From Lepas anatifera (taxonomy: Eukaryota > Arthropoda > Thecostraca > Lepadidae), in assembly GCA_034440635.1 (NCBI GenBank), contig JAOTON010000971.1:930001-994000 (forward strand): a stretch of 64,000 nucleotides of DNA, read 5' to 3'. Position 1 is the stretch's first letter. Every line of letters begins with the position of its first letter. The notes under the pieces were generated by a model. It had not been told where the DNA came from. It worked only from the letters and a program-made list of their open reading frames with translations, and did not search any database. Below, one piece after another: positions 47,723 through 58,787 of the stretch. Position numbers and translations under genes: made by a program.

Positions 47723-48100
47723 CTTTAACACGCGCATTGACGGGCGGTACCCGCCCCTCGGGTTTTTCGGAGACAGCAGAAAAACGACGGCGCGCAGCGC
47801 CGCCGTACTTGGTATACCTTTTCCTCATTATTTTTGCAGCTTCTGTGAAAATTTTAAGGATAGGTCATCTCAGGTCAGGTCACCAGTACAGGTCAAGTGA
47901 CCCGACCTCATAAAAAGTTTAAGACAGCATAAGTCGGAGCAGGGTGAACGTATCCAATTGAAACTTATATCACATAATGGGCTCACCGAGTTCTCTAAAA
48001 TATGTTCTGGTATTTTTGATATTGATGACCTAAGGTCAGGTACGAAGCATGACCTCTCAATTGGTAATACATGGGAAATATGGTTTTACTGAATAACTCA
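47723..48100 (+). mobile_element. Half-site-rich dispersed repeat, copy at 47.7 kb
   Basis: It begins CCTTTAACACGCGCATTGAC, then the CCCCTCGGGTTTTTCGG block, the GGCGGCGC-type hairpin and a body aligned with 30305 (AGGTCATCTCAGGTCA, CTCAATTGG.AATACATGGG). It includes an everted pair TGACCT-A-AGGTCA at 48026-48038. Half-sites continue to about 48380, so the element may be longer. Confidence 0.7.
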
Positions 48101-49072
48101 GTAACAGATGGCGGTAGAGCGTTTATTTTAGCTTCAGTAGACTCACCTTGGCTTTGCGGTTCTAATGATATGTATTTTATATAATTTGACCCTGACCTGA
48201 CCTCAGGTGGTCAATTTTGATTTGACCTGCAAGGTCAAATCTATATCATTCGATTCGTTGCTGCGGATTCATAGTTCAGTATTTTGTCTATCTTTACTTG
48301 TTCATGCAATGGCCAAAACTTAATTTACATGTTATCCCTTGAGCATTGACGGCATGTTTTTGACTGACCTTAATTGACCTACAAAAATGGTTCAAATATT
48401 TTCGATGAGATCTACCCAGCCTTTATTTTTCACTACCGTGTTCTGATTTCCTTTCCGTTAAGGTGTGTTGAAACATTTAAGCATTTTGTCGAAACATTAT
48501 ATACTAGTATTTATACCAATATACTTATATTACACTAATACTAATACTTATCGTCAAAATGGATCACAAAATTTTAAAACCGCATTTTTCCATCTTCGAT
48601 CGCTCCTCACATAAATATTGCCCATTTTCTTACCACCTTGAGTTGACCTTAGCAGCGCATGTAGTTGCAAAACTCAGCTGAGGTGGCTACATGCGGCATG
48701 CAGCGTATGTCATTTGTTAAAATTTATCCCGTGATATGCGTTATTAGATGGAAAAGGACAGAGGCGCATCCAAGGGGGACAACCCGGTCATACTCCAAAG
48801 CGACAAAGAGGGGAACAAAACCCTCATTTATCTCCTCCCACTCTCCCAAAGCAAACTAGTTGTTGAAAATTGTTGAATCGCGAGGAATGTGTCCGCCAGC
48901 AAAAACGAACACTATTTAGCGTTCTTTTTCGTTCCAAAGACGACATTAGACAACACTGCAAGACAACACTGCAACAGTTTAACACTTCCGACGGCCGCCC
49001 CCGTTGCTTGTTTTCCTGGTTGCTCGCCGACATGGACTTGGCCCGCCAAACCAACCAGCTGGGTCCACTCCC

Positions 49073-50398
49073 GGGCCCCATTTCATAAAAAGGCGTAACT
49101 AACGCTGATAGCGTAAAAGTAGCATAATGCAGCGTAGAAAGTGAATAATACACCACAATCTTGTTTCACAAAAATGAAGCGTAAAATACAACTACTTGAA
49201 AAGTTACGCTGCTCTAAACTACGCTGTACTGGAATGCAGCGTATAATATTCCCAATCTTGTTTGTTTCATATAGCAGATAAAATGTACGTTGAATATGTT
49301 AAACACTCCTGAAAAGCTATGCAAGAAGTAGCACCGTTAAATTTATCAGCCAATGAAGAAAAACTTAAAATATATATAATTTCTTATAAAATTCTGAATC
49401 TCAGGCAAGACCAGTGTAGTGAAGGACAAAATGAGTCATGCATGTAAAATAACTTAAATAAAAGGTGTGTAAGTTCTTCCTTGCACAGGTTTGAAGTAAG
49501 AGTAACTCATGCCAAATTGAGATGATATATAGAGTTCTATGGCCATTTGGTATGCCAAAAATGATGATAGCTAATGATGCAAATACACAGGAAAGCTGAC
49601 ATTAATTTTTTTACTTTGACTTTTTGCCGTTAAAGTTATTTTACAGTCTAAGGAGTAAAGAAGCCTAGATAGGCAGACACTGACACTGTGTTATATGTAA
49701 TCTATGGAGGGTAACAATTCAATTTAAGGTGCCTGTCACCAACAAAATCCGAGTATCTCTACTGAGGCCTCTGGCGAACATGATGATATAGGTACCTAGG
49801 TACTGGCATCTAGTTATTCTTCAATGATGTTCACTCACTATTCCTTTCCCAGTTTCACGAAATTGTAAGGTTCACAGACCTTTCACAGTTCACTCATCAT
49901 TAGTATACACACTTCAACTTGAGTTCCACTGAAGTACACTTGCACAACAACACAATAACCTTTTAGGGCCTTGAACAGTATCCGCCCAATCGGTCACAGC
50001 AAGCAAACTGCAAAAAACCGGGTACTGCCAAAAACAAATGCGTCGTATATTTATTGAGTTCGCTGATAGCGCGTCTTCCTCTACAGTATTTTTAAAAGTT
50101 CACGAGAAACTTAATAATCGAATAAGAGGCAATAATGACAATCATTTTCTTTCAACTAACTTATTTAAAAGCATATATATGCCCCTTTTAATGTGAATAA
50201 AGCAGTTATATTTTACATTTGAAACGGGTAATTCCGTTCTGAAATTTGGGGTAATTCACGCTGCATTTCATACCTACGCCGCTTTCGCGTGAATGTCACC
50301 GCACTTTCTGAAACGTGATTCTGAGTACGGCGTAACTTTGCAGGTGAATGTGGTGTAACACACGTCGCATTTCTACAATTTTTATGAAATGGGGCCCT
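49073..50398. mobile_element. Non-autonomous DNA element with GGGCCCCATTTCAT ends, 1.3 kb
   Basis: The termini are inverted: GGGCCCCATTTCATAAAAA at the left and TTTTTATGAAATGGGGCCC at the right. Within about 200 bp of each end the motif GCAGCGTA/TACGCTGC recurs in opposite orientation, the usual layout of subterminal transposase sites. The interior is AT-rich with no coding frame. I see no clear target duplication. Confidence 0.75.
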
Positions 50399-50429
50399 GG
50401 AAAGGGATTCATTCATGGTTTGACCCGCG

Positions 50430-51200
50430 CCCCGGTGAGCCTCCGAGCCACCTTCGCCCTGGTGGGGGTGTTTAAACACCCCCTCGAACTTGGCCTCTAT
50501 GCGGGATAGCGAAAAAACGCGAAGGCTGGTGGATAGCTCCTACAAATTCACGAGGAAACTATGTGTGTCGCTTTTTGTATCAGGTCAATATTGCGGTCAT
50601 GACAGGTCAAAGAAATTGGCATTTTGAGCAAAGTTTTAGGGCTCTAGCATCTGACAGAGTTGAGTTGGAATCATTTTGTAGGAAGCATCCGCTTTCTCTC
50701 GTCACGGCGAAGCGAATGGTGTTTAATATGACCATACTAGGTCAAAACACAAAAATTACCTGGCCTCAGGCCAGGTCAAGGTCACTTTTTGACCTAGCAG
50801 TCAATATGCATATCAATCGACTCGCAATAGCAATCAAAACGCAATGGTATAAAAATAAAAGCTGTATCATCATTTCATGAAAAGTTATTTACTCAGTTAT
50901 TGAAAGTTACTGAGTCAGAATTGACCCTGGCTCAGAATAATAGCAAAGTATGCGTACACTAAATTCTAATTTCCTTCAAAATTATTCAAATTATCATGCA
51001 TCAAAGCATGCAATATTACAGGATACAGGATACATTACATTATATTTTTCAACGATGAACTGAACTAGGAGCTCAAAATGTATATTATTCCTGACAATGA
51101 TTATGTGACACAATAGAAACTAATTGAAATTGATGAATTCAAAACAGAATGACTATCACCGAACTTGAGAATTTCAAAGAAACTTAAAACGGTTTATTCA
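50430..51200. other. Fragment related to the half-site-rich repeats
   Basis: It begins with CCTTCGCCCTGGTGGGGGTG and ATGCGGGATAGCGAAAAAAC, phrases like those starting the 30.3 and 60.8 kb repeats, and includes AGGTCAAGGTCAC-type half-sites near 50780. The right border is not defined. Confidence 0.4.
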
Positions 51201-51228
51201 GTTCAAAACCCATTATAAGTGTGGGATA

Positions 51229-52313
51229 CCTTTTAAAAAGCGCACTGGAATTTTTCCGAGGTGGCCGAAGAACCTATCATAGCCGAAAAACAATACTTGG
51301 CCACATTTGAGAGAATCTAACGGCGCGTCGATTTGTGAAAGAATTATGAAAATCGGTCGAAAATTTATTGACTTATAGGCAGTGACGGCGGAACGTCCGA
51401 ATTTAAGGGGAGGCAGTACCATGAGCTTTTCAACCAATTTCTTTCCCGTCAACGCCATAGGCTTGGTATTCAACTGTTTGATTTGAGGGGGGGGCACCGA
51501 GCCCCAGTCTCCCCCATTTCTGCCGCCAGAGCTTACCCATAGGCTTTCAAAGTCAGACCTGCATTTTGAGATCGCCACAATCGTGCGGTCAGACCAGTTT
51601 GCTTGCATTAGAGACCGAGTGGTAATGTCATAACGTCATATAACCGGGATGATATATTAAGGTCACCTCACATGAAGGTCAAGGTCAAGGTCAAAGATCA
51701 CATGTCAAGGTACCATCAGCACTTTCAAGGTCATTGACCCCAGCGCTTCCGGTAAAATGGTGTTACCCGGTCCGACGCATATTATGCGATGATGTCATAA
51801 TAAAGGTACCTCAATGTAAAGGTCAAGGTCAAAGGTCAAGGTCAAAGGTCATTAGTAAAGGTCAATCCTCATTTCCCGCTAAGCAGTTGCTGTAGTGCTA
51901 GTCATAGTGTACATTATAGGTAGTACATCATATTGTGACCTCACATGACAGTGACCCTGAAGGAACTTGAGTCAAAATATTTAGCAAAGGTTCTTTGCGA
52001 CCTTGCCTCTACGACCCTGGCCCGCCTTTAGCTTATTTCCGTCTTCTTCTCGCATAATCACGGCATTTTCCACTAGGTCCCCAGCATGACCGAAATTTGA
52101 CATTTATGACCTCGCTGGACCTTGAAGGTAAGTGACCTAGGACAATTAAAATTGGTCATGATGTATATCACCGTAGCCCCCATCCACTCCAGACCGGCGT
52201 TTTTCTACGCCTCTTAGTTTCCCACATCTTAGAGGGCCTACCATGTGCATACCCCCTCCAGTGCGCGTTGGTGCCAGACCCCTCTCCAGTGCGGGTGTTA
52301 AAGGGCAGTCCAC
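51229..52313. mobile_element. Half-site-rich dispersed repeat, second type, copy at 51.2 kb
   Basis: Aligned with the copy at 32329. Its right end GGGTGTTAAAGGG is the inverted form of the CCCTTTAACAC start. It holds two dense arrays of TCAAGGTCA/AAAGGTCA (51674-51698 and 51819-51851), i.e. DR0/DR1-type AGGTCA repeats. A smaller MITE is inserted at 51380-51529. Confidence 0.75.
51380..51529. mobile_element. MITE nested in the 51.2 kb repeat, 150 bp
   Basis: The ends are CAGTGACGGCGGAA and TTTCTGCCGCCAG, imperfect inverted repeats. The paralogous repeat at 32.5 kb runs straight from GACTGATAGG to TTTTCAAAGTCAG without this block, so it serves as an empty site. A damaged relative lies at 4441-4560. 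Confidence 0.6.
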
Positions 52314-53048
52314 AAGGGGCCAAAATCAAAAGATCTGGAGTTTAATAAGAGGGACCGGGAACCAAATCTGATTTCCAGTTTGTAGGTAAATACCTGTCCT
52401 GATCTTAACCAGGATTCACACGGCGTTTGAAGAGTGACTGGACTCCGGGCGCTAGTACTATCGCGTCCACCAGCGGCGCTGGAGTGGACCAAGCAGTATA
52501 CTTTTCAAAGTTTTTTTTCCAGTTTCCCCAAATCAAGGAAGATGGCAGGTTTGCCACGGCCATGAGCGGAGGGAATCTGATAAAATTTGAACAATTATTG
52601 AAACACTTCGGTCAACTTAAGTTAAGAGTAGAAAACAACATAGTTGCCCCGATTTCTATATAGTTATTCATGGGCATACACTGAGCGCAGCTTAATATTT
52701 GAAAGAAAGAGAAGGATGCATATTGATATGCTAGAAGACAAAACTAGCTTTACAGCTGGGATTCGATCCCCTTCGTTGACATTTTAAGATAACGTAAGCA
52801 GGGGTGTAATTTTCCAAAAATCTTTGGGGGTGCTCAGCCGGTGGGGGGGGCGGCACCCCTTAGGGGCGGCGGGGTTGGGGGGCGGCACCCCTTCATTGCA
52901 CGAAATCTGTTATTCATCGCTTTTTTGCGCCTTTTATAGCACAGGGAACATTTTATTTTAATGTTCGGCAGGTATTTCTTTAGGCGACATCCCAAAGCTA
53001 TATTCACGTCTTAAAATAATCAAATCTGAGCTTTAATCTTTCCACGAT

Positions 53049-55534
53049 CAGGGGCGCAGCCAGAGCTTTGGTGTGGGGGGCACACCACCTTTGAGGGGCA
53101 CCCCGGGAGAGAAAGGGCACTTTTAACGTAACCTAAAAAACTTACTATATCTTAGTTAATATCAACTTTTGGGTACCTTTGGTCCAAGAAAAATGCAAAT
53201 GAAACATTGACGGAGAAGGAAAACTGAATAAAAACCAGAAAAAGAGAAGTGTCACCGAAATCTCATGAAAATACCCAGAACACGACTTTTTGAGATAGAT
53301 TTAAGGACAAATCAACCAACTCATGCAAGAACTTGACATCAGAGAATTCAGCGGAGTCTGTGATATCTGTCACTATGTGCAAGATAAGACATATTGGAGT
53401 CGAAAATTCATTTGTTATGCCCACTGGTTGTGTCGTAACGAGTGAGCCCTGGTTGAACGCGGATTAAGCTCCGCGGCTCCCACAAGGGCCGTAGGAGGAG
53501 GTGTGGCATAGTGACATTGGACGGATACAATTTTGTTGCCGGAGTAATTTGGGAGATACCTTTTAACGCGTCTAAAAGTTCCATATTTTCAAGGATCGGT
53601 CCCAGTTGAAGTAAAGAAAAAGTAAACAGGCTGGTAGTTTGGATAGGGCTGAAAATTGTGAGAAGCTAGTTCTCCATTCATTTAAATTAATTAGTACAAA
53701 TCCTGGTTCAGGGGACTGTTCTCTGAGCTAAGGGGCACATGCCTTTTTAGCACCCATCCCCAGAATCCACCAGTATAATAAGCAATTTATTTAACCCGGG
53801 GTGCCTAGGCATCACAAGCCATTTTAGCGGTGACGGCTCATTCTTCGTTAGCTCCATTTTACAAGGGGAGCTTGCACTGTAAGTTTATTCCCCATCTATT
53901 CAAGACCAGCTCAGGGGCCCCCTAGTGTGGATCAGAGTCCTCCAGAGCAGCTGCCCCTCATTCCCCCAGTTGTGCCCCCTGGGATTAGATCAGCCCCGTG
54001 AACCCCGAGGTGATGGGAGTTGGCCTTGTGTTCTTATTCTCTGTCTATTCAATACCAGCTCAGGGGGCCCCTGGTGTGGATCAGAGCCCCCCCCTCAGAG
54101 CAGCTCATGCTTGGCCTGGGACTAGACTAGCTCAGTGGCCCCAAAGATGGGGAGGGGGTCATCAGACTAGCTCAATGGGCCGCAGATAGGCTCATAGGGC
54201 CTTGCAACATATTAGCTCAGGGGCACCAGACTAGCTCAGAGTGTATCAGATGGACTCAGAGGGTACAATGATGACACATGAGGCACCAGATCAACTCAGG
54301 GGGCATTATTTTAGCTCAGGGACAATATATCTGCTCAGGGGGCACCAGATCGATCAGCTCGGGGGGCCCAGATAAGCTCCTAGTCCCCAGACCAGAGCAG
54401 GGGTCTAGATCAGCTCAGGGAGCACCATATCAGCTCAGAGAGAGGGTAAGGGATCAGCCCAGTGGTCCCCGATCAGCTCGGGGCGCAGATCAACTAAGAG
54501 GTACTAGATCAAGCCAGGAGGCATTTGATCAGCCCAGGAGCCCCATACCAGCTCAGGGGCCTTCATCAGCCTCAGTGGGCACAACTCAGCTCAGGGCCCC
54601 AGAGCTTCTGAGGAAATTACTTAATCAACTCAGGAGGCCCAGATCAGCCTAAAAGGCACTAGATTGGCTCAGGGGCACCACACTAGCTCAGGGGGCACTA
54701 GACGAGCTCAGAGGGCATAAGATGGGCCCAGGAGGCAAAAGGTTGATTCAGGATGTACCAGATCGTCTCAGGAGGCATTAGTTTAGCTCAGGGAGAAACA
54801 TATCTGCTCACGGGGAACCAAATTGAGCAGTCCGGGAGCCCAGATCAGCTCCCAGCCCCCAGACCAAGGCAGGGGCATAGCTCAGCTCGGAGAACACAAG
54901 ATCAGCTCAGGGTGCACCATACCAGCTCAGAGGGCACAAGATCATAGCTCAAAGAGGCACCATATTGGCTCAGGGAACAGTAGATCAACTCTGCGAGGCA
55001 TGTGATCAGCTCAGGGGGCCCAGATCAGCTCAAGGGGCACTAAAACAGCTAATAGGGCACCAGGCGAGCTAGGAGGCATCAGACTAACTCATAGAGCATT
55101 AGCTAGGTTCAAGAGGCACAATTATTTGCTCAAGGGGCACCAGATTGACTCAACGGGCACCAGATCAGCTTAGAGGGCAAGTGATCAGCTAAGTGGTAAG
55201 ACCAGCTCAGTGGGCACCAGATGAGCTCAAGGGGCACCAGATTAGCTCCGCCGGTACGATTATTGGCGACGATGAGGCATTAGCTGGTCACGGATTACGT
55301 ACCCATACTCTCCGCTGGTGCTTGGAAAAGGCGACAGAATGCCGTAACTGACCAAAAAAGGTACTAAATTGTAAAACAATAGCTTTAATTGCTAAATGTG
55401 ATCTAAATGTATCTAGGTTCGACGGCGTAGGGTAATACATTTTCGGCGGCACAGCCCAAACGGGGTGCACCGCCTAGCGATCAAGGGGCACTCCGGCACC
55501 GATGGGGGCACGTGCCTCCCTGGCTGCGCCCCTG
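53049..55534. mobile_element. Nested hAT-like element, 2486 bp, minisatellite-bearing
   Basis: The ends are CAGGGGCGCAGCCAG and CTGGCTGCGCCCCTG, a perfect 15-bp inverted repeat. The 8 bp TCCACGAT flanks both ends exactly (53041-53048 and 55535-55542). The interior has no transposase but carries a degenerate minisatellite. It inserted into the outer element after that element formed. Confidence 0.92.
53890..55240. repeat. Minisatellite 1 inside the nested element, ~20-bp unit
   Basis: Dozens of degenerate units built on AGATCAGCTCAGGGGGCACC, with length variation of a few bases. Open frames in the array (e.g. the 124-codon frame at 54278) come from the repeat and are not genes. Confidence 0.88.
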
Positions 55535-55626
55535 TCCACGATTGAAGTGTATCAGTTTTGTGGGGTTAAATTTTACCTTCAGCATGGCAGAGTGGATGGA
55601 GATTGAAATGGAAGCGAAGGACTTAA

Positions 55627-56078
55627 AGGGAATGTGGCACCTTTGTAACGTGATTTTAACTGAAATAGCCAAGTTGTATAGCATGCCGGAAAACCGGTAC
55701 TCTATATATCATTTGTCTTGAAACTCAAACTTTCCGAAGAAAAAAAAACTAAAAACTACCTGAAATGTACCCCTCATGTACCCTTAGCAGCAGGCCACAG
55801 TTGACAGCCATGTTGGTGTGACGACATATGCTGACGTCACGGTGAGTATCAGCCAATCGAAGCCCTTGAAGCTCATGGAATATGGTAGTGGCTGCCAGAT
55901 CATGACATCATCCACAGGCAGATTTTTTATTTATTTCCCTAGAGGAGCATTTTAAAAATAAAAACATTGAGCTTGTTGTGCATTTTTCAGAGAAATAAGC
56001 TACGTCTCCATGATTTTCGGCTAAAAGTTCCCCTAATTACACTAAATTTCAGGATTCAACCAAGATGCCACATTCCCT
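55627..56078. mobile_element. TTAA-flanked MITE inside the giant element, 452 bp
   Basis: The ends are AGGGAATGTGGCACC and GATGCCACATTCCCT, inverted, with TTAA immediately outside (55623-55626 and 56079-56082), as for piggyBac-type insertion. Non-coding. Confidence 0.7.
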
Positions 56079-56639
56079 TTAAAGGGAAGTCCTTTTAAAG
56101 GGATTCCCTTTAACAAGCGCATTGACGGGGGGGGGGGGTACCCGCCTCCACCCTCGGGTCTTTCGGAGATAGCAGAAAGAGGCAGTGATAAGTCAGAGTT
56201 AGCAAGAATCAGGGTGGCAGTGATAGGTAGGAGGCGTCAGTGATGAACCATGGCGGCATAAACCAGGGTGGTAGTGATGAACCGGGGGCGGCATGATCAC
56301 AGTGGTAAGACGGAGGCGTCATGAATCAGGACGGAAATGCTGAGTCGGGGGGGGCGACACATGTATTGGGGGTGCTCTCATTGTGATTAGGGGTGCTCGC
56401 ACACCCCAAAGAGATAAATTTCACCGCTGGCTGACACTCAAAGAGTAAAAGCACGGCAGCAGCATTCTACCATTTACTCGGCTCGGAGAGTTCCTCCAAT
56501 AGACAAACAGATAACGATTGGACGATTGTGGGCTGCTGTTTGCTTCTGGAAGGGTGTTAGAGATTCTTCCTGACAAAACTGTGCCTACATCAGGGCCTAA
56601 GTTTGACCGGTTTTGGGGGGCCATGGCCGGACTGGTCTC

Positions 56640-58640
56640 CTCGGCAGAGATAAACCAGGGGCGGCAGTGATCAGCCGGGGGCGGCAGTGAAGATTCGAGG
56701 GAGGAAGTGTCTAACCAGAGGCCGCTCATATACGGGTTAATAAAAAACAGGGAGAGCATTGATCAACCAAGGGCGGCGTCAATCAAGGCAGCAATGATTG
56801 ATCTTGGCGGCAGTTATGAACCAGGGGAGACAGTGATCAGCCAGGGGGCGGCAGCGATGAACCAGGGGCGGCAGCGATGAGGTGGGGCGGCCTGCATTTG
56901 GGTCAAAATATGCCAGGGACAGCATCAATGAGCCAGAGGCGGCATGAATTCGGGCGGCAGTGATGAACCAGGGGTGGCAGTGATCAGCCGTGAGACGGCG
57001 CATCATCATATTTGAGGTTTTAGAGCGCGCCGACATCTAGGGTCATACGGCGCGCACAAAACTAAATAAAATACACAAATAGGACATTTCCGCACGAATT
57101 TTAACAAGTCAGGTGGTAAAACAGTTCAGGTTGTGAAAGTTGTATCAGAAGATTATATAAAACATATAGAAAATCTGTTCAAGTCGTCAGTCAAGTCAAT
57201 GGCGGCAGTTATCAGCCAGGGGGCCGCAGTTATCAGTCAGGGGGCGGCAGTGATTAGCCAGGGGTGGTAATTATCAACCAAGGTGCGGCAGTGATCAGCT
57301 AGGGGCGGCAGTTAGCAGCCAAGGGGCGGAATTTATCAGTCAAGTGGAGGTAGCTATCAGCCAGGGGCAACAGTTATCCGCCAGGGGATGGCACTTATTA
57401 ATCCGCTGGGGGCGGCAGTGATCAGCCAGCGGCGGCAGTTATCAGTCAATGGCCGGCAGTTTTCAGTCAGGGGCGGCAATGATCAGCCAGGGGCGGCAGT
57501 GATCAGCCAAGGACGGAAGTTATCAGACAGGGGCGGTAGTAATCTACCAGGGGGCGGCAGTTATCTGCCAGGAGTGGCAGTGGTCAGCCAGGGGCGGCAG
57601 TTAACAGCCAAGGGGCGGCAGTTATCAGTCAAGGGGCGGCAGTGATCCGCCAGGGACGGCAGTTATCAGCCAAGAGCCGGCAGTTTTCAGTCAAGGGGCG
57701 GCAATGATCAGCCAGGGGGCGGTAGTGGTCAGCCAGGGGCGGTAGTTAGTAGATAAGAGGAGGCAATAATCAGCCAGGGGGCGGCAGGAGTTAGCCAGGG
57801 GCGGCAGTTAGCATCCAAGGGGCGGCAGTTATCAGTCAAGAGGCGGCAGTTATCAGCCAAGATCCAGCAGTTTTCAGTCAGAGGGCGGCAATGATCGGCC
57901 CAGGGGGCGGCAATTATCAGCCAGGGGCGGCAGTGATCAGTCACGGGGCGGCGGTAATCAGTCAGGGGCGGCAGTGATCAGCCAAGTGGCGGCAGTTATC
58001 AGTCAGGGGGCGCCAGTGATCAGCCAGGGTGCGGTAGTGATGAGTCAGGGGGCGGCCAGTATCAGTCAGTGGGCGGCAGTGATCTGCCAGGGGGCGGCAT
58101 TGATCTGCCAGGGGGCGGCAGTTATCCACCAGGGACGGTAGTCATCCGCCAGGGGCGGCAGTTAGCAGTCAAGGGGCGGCAGTTATCAGTCAGGGGGCGA
58201 CAATGATCAGCCAGGGGGCGGCAGTGACCAGCCAGGGGCGGCAGTTGTAAACAAGGGGCGGCAGTGATCAGCCGGGGGGGGGGCGTGGGAATGATAATTC
58301 GGTGGGAAACAGTGACTAACCAGGAGGGGCAAGTATATGGATGTTGAAATAAACCGGGTTTTTTACCAGGGGCGGCATGAATCAAGGCGGCAGTGATAAG
58401 CCAGGGGTGTCAGTGATCAGCCAGCTGATCAGTGATGAAACAAAAGGAGGCAGTACTCATCCGGAGGGGGGGAGGCGGTAGTGATTAATTTTTGGCGACA
58501 TTGATCAGACTGGGGTGGCAATGATGCGGCGTCATAAATCAGGGGGAAAGGATAAGTCAGGTGACATTGATTAGCTAGAGGTGGAACATATCAGAGTGGA
58601 AGTAATGAACCCCGGAACGGGAAAACTTGACAGGGGCGGC
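56640..58640. repeat. Minisatellite 2 of the giant element, ~21-bp unit
   Basis: About 80-100 degenerate units of GGGGCGGCAGTGATCAGCCA, densest at 57200-58430. Many units carry the palindrome TGATCA. A sparser version of the same unit starts at about 56170. Peptides in all frames are repeat artefacts. Confidence 0.9.
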
Positions 58641-58787
58641 ACGGATCAGGGTGGCAGTGATGAGATAATAAGACAGGGGCGGCACATGTATTGGGGGTGC
58701 TCAGCACATGATTGGGGGTGCTAGAATTAGGATTGGGGGTGCTCGGGCACCCCCAAAGAGATAGAAAATTACACCCCTGAACGTAAG

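Larger units (their letters stand above)
52799..58779. mobile_element. Giant non-autonomous hAT-like element, 5981 bp, minisatellite-bearing
   Basis: The termini are CAGGGGTGTAATTTTC plus CTTTGGGGGTGC at the left and GCACCCCCAAAGAG plus GAAAATTACACCCCTG at the right, inverted. The 8 bp AACGTAAG flanks both ends exactly (52791-52798 and 58780-58787). No transposase-like protein is visible. Contents in order: left end, a nested 2.5 kb element (53049-55534), a TTAA-flanked MITE (55627-56078), a fragment of a CCCTTTAACA repeat, a second copy of the family's right terminus at about 56345-56435, a ~21-bp minisatellite, and the right end. Confidence 0.85.

Noticed and set aside
53925..58385. Several open frames of 60-124 codons
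   Set aside because: All are repeat translations from the two minisatellites.
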